Shown in pieces: positions 6,281 through 14,331 of a stretch of 22,327 nucleotides of DNA. The stretch is taken from positions 1 through 22,327 of the forward strand of contig CAZKEV010000034.1 in NCBI GenBank assembly GCA_964551875.1, in the 5' to 3' direction. Within the stretch, counting starts at the first letter, position 1. Each line of letters starts with the position of its first letter. The notes beneath the pieces were generated by a model. The model had not been told where the DNA came from, did not search any database, and saw only the letters and a list, made by a program, of their open reading frames with translations. A program made the translations under genes and the position numbers. Origin of the DNA: JACTUA01 sp964551875 (GTDB taxonomy: Archaea > Halobacteriota > Methanomicrobia > Methanomicrobiales > JACTUA01).

Positions 6281-7492
6281 TCAGGAGGGGTTCGCGTGAA
6301 GGTGTTCCCGCACCCGTTCCTCGATCTCGCGGAGAGGCCGGTGGAGATCCCTCGCGATCCTCCGGAGGTCTTCGTACTCGGGTTTTACGCTGATGAGCCG
6401 GCCATCCACGGTCGAGGTCTTCACGCGCACATCGAAGATCTCACCCGCCACCGGAACCTTGCGGATCTCATTCGACCTCAGCGCTACCAGGCGGGGCTGG
6501 TCGAGGACCCGGACGCCGAGGGTCCCTGTCTCTTCCATGAGGATCGCGAGGATCCCCTCGTATCCCTCCGGCGGGCAGATGACGTGGACAACGTGCACGG
6601 GCCGGTTCTTCTTCCCGAGCGCCGGTGTGATGAACACATCGACCGCCCCCGCCTCGCGGAGCCGCTCGAAGGTGTACCCGATTGCCTCGCCGGAGATATC
6701 ATCGAGGTTCGTCTCCAGCATGGTGATCCGGTCAGGGATCGCCCGAAAGTTTCTCCCCTCGATGACCCTGAGCACGCCCTGAGTCCCGCCTTCCGTTTTC
6801 GTGCCGATCCCGTAACCAGCACGGACCGGAGTCATCGCAGGGAAGACCTCGGTCATCGTACCGGCGAGGTTCGCGAGGAGGGCGGCACCCGTAGGGGTGG
6901 TGAGCTCGCCTGGCGACGGGAAAGCCGAACAGGCGATCCTGTGCCGGGAGAGGATATCGAGCGTCGCCGGCGCGGGCACGGAGAATTCGCCATGCGCCGT
7001 CTTCACCGCACCGCCACCGAGGGCCGGAGGTGTTCCGTAGATCTCGCCGTCCAGGAACCCATCCCTGCTGAGGAGGGAGACCACTCCGACCACGTCAAAG
7101 ACGGTGTCCACCGAAGCGATCTCATGGAGGTGAAAACCCGAACCATGGAGCCGGATCTCGGCTTCAATGAGATCCTCGACGACCCGGAGGGCCATTCCTG
7201 CAGCCGCATCGGAGAGACCGGCCTCCCGGGAGACCACCGCGACCGCCTCCCGGAGCTCACCCGGCTCATACATCTTGAGCTCCTCGATATCGATCCTGAG
7301 CTGGGATGCTGCGATCGGGGAGGAACCGGCCTTCCTGACCTCATATTGAAACTGGCGGCAGCAGGCAAGGCTGCGTATGGCCTCTGCGACCGGTTCGAGG
7401 GCCTCAGGCGAACCGGCAAGGTCCACGAGGGCCGCAAGGAGCATATCCCCCGATATACCCGATACCCTGGGGTCGATGACAAGGACCTTCAT
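6281..7492 (-). CDS. larC: Nickel pincer cofactor biosynthesis protein LarC
   Basis: A 403-residue protein of the LarC (DUF111) family, beginning MKVLVIDPRVSGISGDMLLA. It contains HLHEIASVDTVFDVVG, the glycine-rich GTPPALGGGAVKTAHGEF, PTGAALLA and the hallmark ETNLDDISGEAIGYTFERL near residue 263. LarC inserts nickel into the dithiolated pyridinium mononucleotide to make the nickel-pincer cofactor of LarA lactate racemase and its relatives. In some bacteria LarC is made by a programmed frameshift (LarC1/LarC2); here it is one uninterrupted frame. The ATG at 7492 gives the family N-terminus. A GTG at 7507 overlapping the upstream TGA is the alternative and shows coupling to the 615-residue gene. 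LarA, LarB and LarE are not in the window. Confidence 0.92.
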   Translation of the reverse strand: MKVLVIDPRVSGISGDMLLAALVDLAGSPEALEPVAEAIRSLACCRQFQYEVRKAGSSPIAASQLRIDIEELKMYEPGELREAVAVVSREAGLSDAAAGMALRVVEDLIEAEIRLHGSGFHLHEIASVDTVFDVVGVVSLLSRDGFLDGEIYGTPPALGGGAVKTAHGEFSVPAPATLDILSRHRIACSAFPSPGELTTPTGAALLANLAGTMTEVFPAMTPVRAGYGIGTKTEGGTQGVLRVIEGRNFRAIPDRITMLETNLDDISGEAIGYTFERLREAGAVDVFITPALGKKNRPVHVVHVICPPEGYEGILAILMEETGTLGVRVLDQPRLVALRSNEIRKVPVAGEIFDVRVKTSTVDGRLISVKPEYEDLRRIARDLHRPLREIEERVREHLHANPS

Positions 7493-7503
7493 GGCCGGTC
7501 CGG

Positions 7504-9351
7504 TCACTCCGGAGCCTTCTCGGTGAGCCGGGAATAGATCCCCTTCGCGACCGCGATGACCTCCCGCGCCCGGTCCCTCCCGCCCGGAATTGCCCGGGTC
7601 AGGTAGGCACCCTTCTCGGCATCCCCCGCTGCATCGTCTTCCTTCGCACCCTTCAACGCGGCGACGGCCGCCGGGACTGTCACGTTGATGATGGTATGGC
7701 CGATGTACATCAGCTCCTGTGCGAGAACCGCGCCGGCGAAGATCGCCGTGCCCATGTCAGGATTATCCCGGCCCTTCCCGTCGACCACGAACTCAGGGAC
7801 AACGCGGGCCGAGAGGTTCTCGATGTGGTACGGCTTTCCGTCAATGGTGATGTCATACGAGATGAAGGCATCGAAGGCCCAGTACCTCTTCGTGAACCGG
7901 TCGGTACGCCTCCCCTGCGGCCGGATGGAGGTGAACTTCAGCCCGATCTTCCGCCCGGTGAAGCCGGAGAGGATGGCAGACCCCCGCTTTTCCACGGCGG
8001 CCATACGCTCCTCGTCAAGGGCCTTTGCGGCCTCCTCGACGGTTCTTCCCGCCTCCAGCATCTCGTAGACCTTTACCGCCCGCCGGTAGATAGCCCGGTC
8101 CCTCACCCCTTCACTCGCCAGCACGCAGGCATGAGTGACAGGGCCGCGGGAGACGGTCTCCGCTTTCCGTGCGATGGTGTTTAAGGAGCAGAGCGCCATC
8201 TCCGGGTCGATGAAGGAGTTCAGCTTGTACGCCGTGATCACCTCGGCGGCCTTGTGTGCGTCGCCCCCGTTCGCGATGAGGAGGCGGAGGGCCGGCATCA
8301 CATCCCCGCAGACATGGCCGAGGGGCGGGTTCACCGGCCCGCCGGAGAACCCGGCGCCGATGATGGGGGACTCCTCGAACCCCGCGAAGATCTCGTCGAG
8401 GGCCATGGACGCGATGACCGACGGTCCCCCGATATCCTTCAGGATGAGCCCAAAGTCCCCGACGACCCGGGCTGTGTCGTACTCCTCCCTCGTTCCCCGG
8501 ACATGTATCTTCTCCGGGAGCTTCGCGGCCTCGACCGCCCCTTTCCCCGCGAGATACGCGGAGTCGACCGTCCCGAAGGGGCCGAACTCCTCACCGAGGG
8601 CAGCGTCCGGGTGGACCAGCTCCATCGAGACGGCTGCGCCGATGAGTGCGGGCCAGAGGGGGTACGGGGTGATCCCGGCCCCGACCATCGCTTCCATCAT
8701 CGCCTCGGTCCCGACCTTCGCCGTGTTCCGGGCGAGCTCCGGGATGTTGATGTCCTCCCCGAGGGCCGAGTGGCCGTAGATGGCGCCGCCCGCGATGAAG
8801 GGGGGGAGGATCGACCCGTCGACCCGGGTCAGCTTCTTCTCCCGGAGCTGGGTGTAGACAGCGAGGTAGGCGGGGAAGGCCGGGACCTTGTGGGTGAACT
8901 TCCCGGTCGTGAGCGCGATGGCGCTCGTCCTCGGCGCCCCGGCATGCATCCGGGCGATGGCCCCGAGTTTCCTGTTCCCGAGGGGGACCCCGGCACGGGC
9001 GCAAGTGCCCGTGAAGTACGCGAGGGCGGCCACGATCAGCGCCGCGTTCTCCGGTGCGGCCCCCGCGAGCATCGCCTGCTTCACCGCCTTCTCGATCACC
9101 ATGTCGAGGGGCAGGCTCGCCGCAGCTGCGTCCACCATCACCATCCGGCTGCTCATGAGCTGCATCTCCGGTGAACCGATGTTGCAGAAGACATCCTCCG
9201 CGAGCGAGTTAGCGGCGCAGTACACCGGGATGACCAGGGAACCGTGCCCCTTTGTCGCGGCCTCCAGCTTGTCGTTCGTCATGTAGTCGGGCTTGAACGT
9301 GGCGGCCATGCACGCCGCCAGTACCACCTTCTCTCTCTCCGCATCCGTCAT
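7504..9351 (-). CDS. 615-residue protein of unknown function, coupled to larC
   Basis: I do not recognise this family. The protein is soluble-looking, rich in Ala and Gly, and without a signal peptide. Many segments look like small-residue loops and helices (ALIVAALAYFTGTCARAG, FIAGGAIYGHSALGED, IIGAGFSGGPVNPPLGHVCG). Cysteines are scattered (in AACMAA, VYCAAN, VFCNIG, GTCARA, HVCGDV, ALCSLN and HACVLAS), several in glycine-rich settings that could bind metal or act in catalysis. The C-terminal part (RRTDRFTKRYWAFDAFISYD) is more beta-like. A strong Shine-Dalgarno AGGAGGG stands just before the ATG at 9351, and a TATA-like TTTAATAC lies at about 9396-9403. Its stop overlaps a LarC start (GTGA), so it belongs to the same operon. 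It may be a nickel-pincer-dependent enzyme or a partner; that is inference from position only. Confidence 0.8.
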   Translation of the reverse strand: MTDAEREKVVLAACMAATFKPDYMTNDKLEAATKGHGSLVIPVYCAANSLAEDVFCNIGSPEMQLMSSRMVMVDAAAASLPLDMVIEKAVKQAMLAGAAPENAALIVAALAYFTGTCARAGVPLGNRKLGAIARMHAGAPRTSAIALTTGKFTHKVPAFPAYLAVYTQLREKKLTRVDGSILPPFIAGGAIYGHSALGEDINIPELARNTAKVGTEAMMEAMVGAGITPYPLWPALIGAAVSMELVHPDAALGEEFGPFGTVDSAYLAGKGAVEAAKLPEKIHVRGTREEYDTARVVGDFGLILKDIGGPSVIASMALDEIFAGFEESPIIGAGFSGGPVNPPLGHVCGDVMPALRLLIANGGDAHKAAEVITAYKLNSFIDPEMALCSLNTIARKAETVSRGPVTHACVLASEGVRDRAIYRRAVKVYEMLEAGRTVEEAAKALDEERMAAVEKRGSAILSGFTGRKIGLKFTSIRPQGRRTDRFTKRYWAFDAFISYDITIDGKPYHIENLSARVVPEFVVDGKGRDNPDMGTAIFAGAVLAQELMYIGHTIINVTVPAAVAALKGAKEDDAAGDAEKGAYLTRAIPGGRDRAREVIAVAKGIYSRLTEKAPE

Positions 9352-9355
9352 CTCA

Positions 9356-9364
9356 CTCCCTCCT
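9356..9364 (-). promoter_or_regulatory. Ribosome binding site of the larC-linked gene
   Basis: On the minus strand AGGAGGGAG precedes the ATG at 9351 with about five bases of spacing, fixing that start. Confidence 0.65.
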
Positions 9365-9452
9365 GATCTTCGAATCGATACCTAGGCAGAAGTGGGTATT
9401 AAAGGAAGTGGTGGGGCCGGGACCTGAACCTGAACCGGAGGTATTCCAGCCC

Positions 9453-9528
9453 GGAGATAGAGGTGAAAGCCCGCCAATCATCCCGGCCTTTCACGCCGAG
9501 GACTGGGGTTCAAATCCCCATAGCAGCA
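9453..9528 (+). pseudogene. Decayed tRNA-Glu (TTC)
   Basis: The anticodon loop CTTTCAC carries TTC at 9490-9492. The T arm (TGGGG TTCAAAT CCCCA, 9504-9520) is perfect and the 3' acceptor strand TAGCAGC plus A ends at 9528. The 5' acceptor at 9453-9459 (GGAGATA) pairs at only four of seven positions, the D arm is disturbed and the anticodon stem ends in a C-A clash, so the gene is probably dead. Six T's at 9553-9558 look like its old terminator. It shares 16 identical bases in a row (GACTGGGGTTCAAATC) with the remnant at 6020-6084. I see nothing else in the non-coding stretch 9352-9673 apart from AT-rich TATA-like words around 9585-9620. Confidence 0.6.
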
Positions 9529-9673
9529 TAAGAACAAAAGGTTATCTGCTTCTTTTTTAATTTTATCGATTTTAATCAAGAATTATAAAGGTATCCCCAA
9601 AATGCGATCGGAATATAAAGTATCCTTCGAACTCGGGTTCACCGGAGCGTTCGATATCAACCGTGTCGGCTGA

Positions 9674-10450
9674 TTATGAGTGTTTCATATTCCCCTGTGC
9701 TGCAATTGCAGCACCCAGGGCCCCGGTGATCTGGGGTTCGAACGGGACGTAAAGGGTGACACCCAGATCCTTCTCGAGCGCTGCCTTCATCCCGGCATTC
9801 TTCGCCACCCCACCGACGAACGCGATATGCTCCTTCAATCCCATCCGCTTCGCCATCACCACGACTCGCTGCGCGATGCTCGCGATCAGGCCTGCCGCGA
9901 TATCCTCCTTTGTGATGCCCCTCGCCCGGAGCGAAATCACCTCCGACTCTGCAAATACCGTGCACATGCTGGTGATGGCAGCAGGGTGACTGGACGCAAG
10001 CGCAAGGCCGCCAAGGTCGTTGATCGGAACCTCCAGCGCTTTTGCCGTGTACTCCAGGAATTTCCCGGTCCCTGCGGCACACTTATCGTTCATGAGGAAG
10101 TCCGTGACTTTCCCGTCCTCCACCACGATGACCTTGGAGTCCTGGCCACCCACATCGATGATCCCCCTCACCTCAGGGAAGAGAAATGATGTTCCCTTCG
10201 CGTGTGCCGTAATCTCACTTATCGACTTATCTGCAAACGAAATGGAATTCCGGCCATACCCTGTGGCATACACTTTCCCGATCTCCTCTCTCCCGATGTG
10301 TATGCTCACGAGGAGCTCGTCGAACATATTCCCAGAAGCGGTGAGAAAGTCGAAGGCGGTGCCTGCGATCCGGTATCCCATGATCTCCCGGTCCTTTAGA
10401 AGGAGCACCTTCGTCGTGGCGGCACCCGCGTCGATCCCCGCAGAGATCAC
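9674..10450 (-). CDS. yjiL: DCCP reductase / 2-hydroxyacyl-CoA dehydratase activator ATPase
   Basis: A 258-residue ASKHA-fold ATPase of the HgdC/YjiL (BcrAD/BadFG) type. Phosphate loop 1 is GIDAGAATTK (5-14), phosphate loop 2 is DVGGQDSKVI (99-108) and the adenosine motif lies in FVGGVAKNAG. Cys124 in NDKCAAGTGKFLE and Cys163 in SMCTVFAESE are the two ligands per monomer that hold one [4Fe-4S] cluster between the two subunits. The dimer uses ATP to push an electron of very low potential onto its partner, here the DCCP. The length matches YjiL. The start is GTG at 10450, overlapping the DCCP stop as GTGA, so partner and activator are made together. Confidence 0.92.
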   Translation of the reverse strand: MISAGIDAGAATTKVLLLKDREIMGYRIAGTAFDFLTASGNMFDELLVSIHIGREEIGKVYATGYGRNSISFADKSISEITAHAKGTSFLFPEVRGIIDVGGQDSKVIVVEDGKVTDFLMNDKCAAGTGKFLEYTAKALEVPINDLGGLALASSHPAAITSMCTVFAESEVISLRARGITKEDIAAGLIASIAQRVVVMAKRMGLKEHIAFVGGVAKNAGMKAALEKDLGVTLYVPFEPQITGALGAAIAAQGNMKHS

Positions 10451-11595
10451 GCGATCATCTCCAGGAACGCATCGACCCGGATCCCGATCTGTTCCATGTC
10501 CGAGTCTCCATAGTCGGACTCGATCGCGAGCAATGGGATTTTCTCCTTCTTCAGGGCCCTCTGCACCCGGAGGCGTTCGATATTGTAGGCATGGCAGAAC
10601 TGCAAGGTGTAATATACCACGCCCTGGACATCATACTGTTTCGCGAGATCCACGATACGGGCGACCCGCTGGTCATTAGGGGTCATGCATGCGCAAGGGA
10701 TTTCCAGGTACCGCTCTGCGAGGGCCTTCCAGGGGTCTGCGTTCTCGTCAACGAGATCCCAAAACGATCTTGTCCCGGTACAGCTCTCCTCAACCACGAT
10801 CACCCCGCCTTTCTGCTCAATAATGTCCGGCACTTTCGTATTCCCTGCCGCCATCGGGCACCCCGAGATCATGATCCGCGGTCCTGTCCGGGCGGCCCGT
10901 GGTACGTGTTCCATCTCGTCACAGAGCTGGCTGACCCCCTGCCTGAACTGGTCGGGAGAGAGGAAGAATTGCTTCTGCATAACCCGGAGGACTTCGGACC
11001 CCCCGATCGGGGGCGGGTCGCGCCTCCGAATCTCGAAGAGCCGGTGCAGGAGCCGCTTTGTCTCATTTGCCGACCTGATCTGCCGCCTCAGTGCATCGTT
11101 GCTCACGACGTTTCCGGTAAGGCCCTCCATGAACTTCCCGAACTTCCGGAGCTCAGAAAGGAAATAGTCCAGGGCCTCGGGGCTCCCGGGTTTCTGGGGG
11201 AGGTCCAGGACATAGGTGGGTATGTAATCAGGGAGGATCTCGTACATCTTCTTCTTCCCGTCGCAGGTCGCCTCTGCAACCACTACATCGACCAGGGGGA
11301 CATGAGGGCACGCCAGGTTTCCCCCGCAGCATGCGTCGACCACCGCCCCGAACGAGGACTTGATCAGCGGACATATGTTCCTTGGAAGCGATTGCTCTGC
11401 CACGGGGATCGCATCGGTTCTCCCGCCACAGAGCACAATCCGGTCGGCACCCGCTGCAAAGATGATCTCATCCGGAACATAGAGGCAGAAGGTCCCGACG
11501 ACCTTTATTCCCATTTCTCTCTCTTCTTTCAGCTGGGCGATACGGAGCTCATATGAAACCGTAAAAAAGTCGAGACTCTGGAGAGAGGATGGCAT
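10447..11595 (-). CDS. yjiM: Double-cubane-cluster protein (YjiM-like), copy B
   Basis: A complete 382-residue protein, matching E. coli YjiM and the DCCP family along its length. It has LPRNICPLIKS (Cys75), ACPHVPLVDVVVAEATCDGK (Cys96, Cys111), ISGCPMAAGN (Cys246), SCTGTRSFWD (Cys272), CACMTPNDQR (Cys301, Cys303), QFCHAYNIERL (Cys334) and IESDYGDSDMEQIGIRV. Thirteen cysteines in all, with the conserved ones concentrated at these sites, fit a [8Fe-9S] double cubane rather than the single cluster of HgdB-type dehydratases. Family members accept electrons from the ATPase encoded next and reduce small substrates in vitro; the native substrate is unknown. A TATA-like AATAGATT is centred about 32 bases upstream, as before copy A. 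Confidence 0.92.
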   Translation of the reverse strand: MPSSLQSLDFFTVSYELRIAQLKEEREMGIKVVGTFCLYVPDEIIFAAGADRIVLCGGRTDAIPVAEQSLPRNICPLIKSSFGAVVDACCGGNLACPHVPLVDVVVAEATCDGKKKMYEILPDYIPTYVLDLPQKPGSPEALDYFLSELRKFGKFMEGLTGNVVSNDALRRQIRSANETKRLLHRLFEIRRRDPPPIGGSEVLRVMQKQFFLSPDQFRQGVSQLCDEMEHVPRAARTGPRIMISGCPMAAGNTKVPDIIEQKGGVIVVEESCTGTRSFWDLVDENADPWKALAERYLEIPCACMTPNDQRVARIVDLAKQYDVQGVVYYTLQFCHAYNIERLRVQRALKKEKIPLLAIESDYGDSDMEQIGIRVDAFLEMIA

Positions 11596-11622
11596 GCAGT
11601 TCCGATATTCATTTTCATGATG

Positions 11623-11633
11623 AATCTATTCAA
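11623..11633 (-). promoter_or_regulatory. TATA-like element of DCCP copy B
   Basis: On the minus strand this reads TTGAATAGATT, centred about 32 bases before the ATG at 11595. It matches the element before copy A at 786-796, which favours a leaderless or short-leader transcript. Confidence 0.45.
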
Positions 11634-11662
11634 AGGTGCCGTCCCCCTGTACCGTTACCATT

Positions 11663-11702
11663 AAAAAATCACAGCGTGCCCCGTTCCCTGCAAAGCGGGG
11701 CA
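11663..11702 (-). terminator. Hairpin terminator after methyltransferase copy B
   Basis: Read on the minus strand, TGCCCCG (11696-11702) and CGGGGCA (11677-11683) form a seven-pair stem with a 12-base loop. Eight bases later comes a run of six T's (11663-11668). It ends the methyltransferase transcript just before the DCCP promoter. Confidence 0.5.
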
Positions 11703-11802
11703 ATCTACCTGCATCCCATCGGGAAACACGATACCCAGGACATTACAGACACAGTACACGGCGACTCCCGGCTCTTTGGATCTCCCGTTCTGGTTTGCAT
11801 TT

Positions 11803-12375
11803 TCAATCCTTCTGTGCTGCTATTACGCAGAAGCCAGCCTGGGAGTCAACTCTGGCCACGCGAAACCCGGTACCCTTAAGGAGTGCCTGAACTTCATCGG
11901 ATGAATAGAAACGGGCACGGGAGAGGAACCTCCGTTTTCCTCCCTCTCGCAGATATTTCAGGGCAATCTGCCCTTCGCGTTCAATAAATCCAATAATGAG
12001 GGTTCCCTGCGGGACAAGGATCCGGTGAATTTCTCTGAATGCCAGAACCGGGTCATCCAAAAAACAGATAACCGTCACCAGGAGCACAGATGAACAGGAC
12101 TCGTCCCTGATTGGGATTGATTCCGCTCTTCCGCGGATTATTTCGATCCCCCGCCGGCGTGCCATCCGGCCAAGAGTACGCGATGGTTCGATCCCGAGCG
12201 TGATTCCCAGGGGGCCGGCAAACCTCCCGGATCCGACTCCCACTTCGATGGCACGGGAGTCTGGTTGGGGGAGGAGACGCCGGATTCGGTCCAGTTCCGC
12301 GTGGTACTCGCTGCGATGCTCCTCGTACCAGTGGTCATATTCTTCTGCATAGTGCTCGAACACATCCTCCGACAT
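11803..12375 (-). CDS. Class I SAM-dependent methyltransferase, copy B
   Basis: A 190-residue paralogue of the protein at 1469-2041, with the same motif I (AIEVGVGSGRFA), GIEPS, VTVICFLDDP and HRILVPQGTL blocks and identical C-termini (SQAGFCVIAAQKD). The N-terminus MSEDVFEHYAEEYDHWYEE aligns with copy A from its second Met. It starts 15 bases after the DNA glycosylase stop and is separated from DCCP copy B by 207 bases holding a terminator. It may therefore be transcribed with the glycosylase rather than with DCCP. Substrate unknown. Confidence 0.86.
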   Translation of the reverse strand: MSEDVFEHYAEEYDHWYEEHRSEYHAELDRIRRLLPQPDSRAIEVGVGSGRFAGPLGITLGIEPSRTLGRMARRRGIEIIRGRAESIPIRDESCSSVLLVTVICFLDDPVLAFREIHRILVPQGTLIIGFIEREGQIALKYLREGGKRRFLSRARFYSSDEVQALLKGTGFRVARVDSQAGFCVIAAQKD

Positions 12376-12390
12376 TGCGTTCCCCGTCAG

Positions 12391-13323
12391 TCACGTCACC
12401 CGGGACAGGTGGTACGTCTCCGACAGGTAGGGGAGGTCCTGGGCGACGTAGACGAACGCGAACCAGCGCCACTTCCCCCACCTTTCAGTAAGCCGTGAGA
12501 CCACTTCGGGAATCGCTCTACGCGGGTCCTTCGGGGTTTTTCCAAGGAAGAGCTCGGAGAAGATCACCACGCTCCAGACATCGATGGGAAACGTCCCGAG
12601 GATGATCCCGGCCGAGTACGGCCCCACGCCGGGGATCTCTGTCAGCCGTTTGACTGCATCCTCCTCTGACAAGGAAGAGAGGTCGTCGTATGAGATCGGG
12701 TGTTCTGACAGGAACCGTGCGGCTTTGACCAGGCGTTCCGCCCGGTAGCCGATCTTCGTTTTCTTCCACAGTTCGTCAGGATCAACAACCGCGATCTCCC
12801 CTGCCCTCGGCCAGAGGGTCACTTCCCGGCCACTGAAGGAGATCGATCTTCCGTAGTGCTCCAGCAGGGCGTCCATCATTTTATTGCTCCGGGCCATCGG
12901 CGCCATCTGGAGCAGATGGGCGAGGATGACATCCCCGAAGAGATCGGTCGCCCCCCCGATCCGCATACCGTTGAGGTGTTTTACGACGGCAGAGAGGATG
13001 GGATCTTTCTTCGCAAACCGGTAGAAACCGGGGAGATCTTCGTCACCACCGAGGGCAGACCATACCTCGGTTTTCAGGAGCCCGACCTGATCCTCTTCCA
13101 GAGGGGACTGACCATATGCAGTGACCTTCACCGTGTTCCCCTCCGCCGAGAGTTTCAACCCCACGGGGATGTCCTGGAGATACATCCCGCTCCACAGGGT
13201 CCGGTCCTCGAAGGTCTCCCGCAGCGTGGACCAGTGCCACCCCGCTGGCTTCGCGACCGTGAGGGAGAAGTCGAAAGGATCGGGGATGGTAAGGGTGAAC
13301 CGGTGGATCTCTTTCAGCTGCAT
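12391..13323 (-). CDS. HhH-GPD DNA glycosylase (AlkA/OGG1-like)
   Basis: A 310-residue base-excision-repair glycosylase. The C-terminal half has the helix-hairpin-helix LTEIPGVGPYSAGIIL (227-242), followed by the Gly/Pro loop PIDVWS with the catalytic Asp248. The N-terminal ~110 residues (FTLTIPDPFDFSLTVAKPAG) resemble the beta-rich N-domain of AlkA/OGG1 proteins. No Lys stands at the position used by bifunctional OGG1, so a monofunctional enzyme acting on alkylated bases (3-methyladenine type) is likelier. There are no Cys ligands for the iron-sulfur cluster seen in Nth/MutY. It is divergent from the AT-rich membrane gene and lies just upstream of methyltransferase B. Confidence 0.88.
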   Translation of the reverse strand: MQLKEIHRFTLTIPDPFDFSLTVAKPAGWHWSTLRETFEDRTLWSGMYLQDIPVGLKLSAEGNTVKVTAYGQSPLEEDQVGLLKTEVWSALGGDEDLPGFYRFAKKDPILSAVVKHLNGMRIGGATDLFGDVILAHLLQMAPMARSNKMMDALLEHYGRSISFSGREVTLWPRAGEIAVVDPDELWKKTKIGYRAERLVKAARFLSEHPISYDDLSSLSEEDAVKRLTEIPGVGPYSAGIILGTFPIDVWSVVIFSELFLGKTPKDPRRAIPEVVSRLTERWGKWRWFAFVYVAQDLPYLSETYHLSRVT

Positions 13324-13386
13324 GGGCAGCTCGATTGTGGAGGGGAGGGGTGATTAAGGGAACGGTTGAATTATCCCATTTTTGTT

Positions 13387-13403
13387 GTGAATCATAGATT
13401 CAC
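13387..13403. promoter_or_regulatory. Operator-like palindrome GTGAATC-ATA-GATTCAC
   Basis: Perfect seven-base arms around a three-base centre lie between two divergent genes, 24 bases upstream of the TATA box of the AT-rich gene. Size and placement fit a dimeric winged-helix or HTH regulator site. Confidence 0.5.
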
Positions 13404-13427
13404 CTCGCGTTTTTCACATTTACTAAA

Positions 13428-13437
13428 AAAATATATA
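13428..13437 (+). promoter_or_regulatory. TATA box of the AT-rich membrane-protein genes
   Basis: AAAAATATATAACC is a near-ideal archaeal TATA element whose centre lies about 32 bases before the ATG at 13465. The transcript would start about five bases before the ATG, so the first gene is probably leaderless. Confidence 0.65.
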
Positions 13438-13464
13438 ACCAGCTTTATGCTATTCTAAAGTAAT

Positions 13465-14328
13465 ATGGAAAATCCGTATATTCGAAAAGAAGTAGGGATT
13501 CGATATAAACTTATAAAAATTGAAAATATTCGAGAATTAGCAAGATATTTAAACAGTTTATATGCTGTAAGTTATCAAATCTATGAAGAAGAAAGAAAAA
13601 GAAATGAAGAATTGAAAGCAAAAACGCTCAAAGGAGAAGTTTCATTAGACGATTTTTTAACCCATCCCCATCCGATTAAACCAGAATGTAAATATGAACT
13701 TATTTGGGAAAATAATCGATATTCATATAATAATATAGATATCATAAACGGAGATTTTTTAGAAGTAAGAAAGATAGATTCGATTCATATTCAGTATTCA
13801 GGAATTAATGGATTGGATATCGACATAGTCTTAAAACACAGTCATTTTTGTCGCGCAACTAATTCAGTAACTATCGAAGGCTATAATGAAACTCTGATCT
13901 CAGGGATTCTCACCCAATTAACGGAAATGATAAGCCGATGGGAAACTCAAAGCACTTGGGTTTACGAGCTCAAAGGTAAACTGTTCGTATTGTTTTCAAC
14001 GGTAATTATTGGTTTCTCATTTGACTATATTCTCTTAGAACTCCTAAGTTGGGCGATTAAAATCAATTTAATCAATATCTCAGTTGTATTATTCTCCTTT
14101 ATTCCAAGCATAACTTTTGCATTTATTTTTATAACGACAATGATGGATAAAATTAAATTGTTGTATCCATGCATAGAAATCTTTACAGGTCCTCAACATC
14201 TCAGTATTGAGAAGGAAAAGCGCGATGCATTAGGAAAATTATTAATTATAATCGTTATTCCAGTAATTTTAGGCCTAGTAATCGGATTAATTTTTTATGT
14301 TCTGGCATTATTCACAGGGGGTAGCTAG
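13465..14328 (+). CDS. AT-rich orphan membrane protein, three TM helices
   Basis: A 287-residue protein with no motif I recognise. Residues 1-170 are hydrophilic and probably cytoplasmic: a charged helix around 20-55 (YQIYEEERKRNEELKAK), then a mixed beta region up to about 140 with paired strands such as KYELIWENNRYSY. Hydrophobic helices follow at about 172-192, 203-225 and 258-282, with GPQHLSIEKEKRD between the last two. Base composition is sharply AT-rich, using ATA, AGA and TTA codons that the neighbours avoid, so recent transfer is likely. It shares a transcript with the next small membrane gene (three-base gap). The layout of a soluble domain on a membrane anchor is seen in some defence effectors, but nothing here proves that role. 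Confidence 0.75.
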   Translation: MENPYIRKEVGIRYKLIKIENIRELARYLNSLYAVSYQIYEEERKRNEELKAKTLKGEVSLDDFLTHPHPIKPECKYELIWENNRYSYNNIDIINGDFLEVRKIDSIHIQYSGINGLDIDIVLKHSHFCRATNSVTIEGYNETLISGILTQLTEMISRWETQSTWVYELKGKLFVLFSTVIIGFSFDYILLELLSWAIKINLINISVVLFSFIPSITFAFIFITTMMDKIKLLYPCIEIFTGPQHLSIEKEKRDALGKLLIIIVIPVILGLVIGLIFYVLALFTGGS

Positions 14329-14331
14329 AAA

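Noticed and set aside
6296..9286. Long plus-strand open frames opposite larC and the 615-residue gene
   Set aside because: These are antisense shadows of GC-rich minus-strand genes; the minus-strand proteins carry family motifs and proper start signals.
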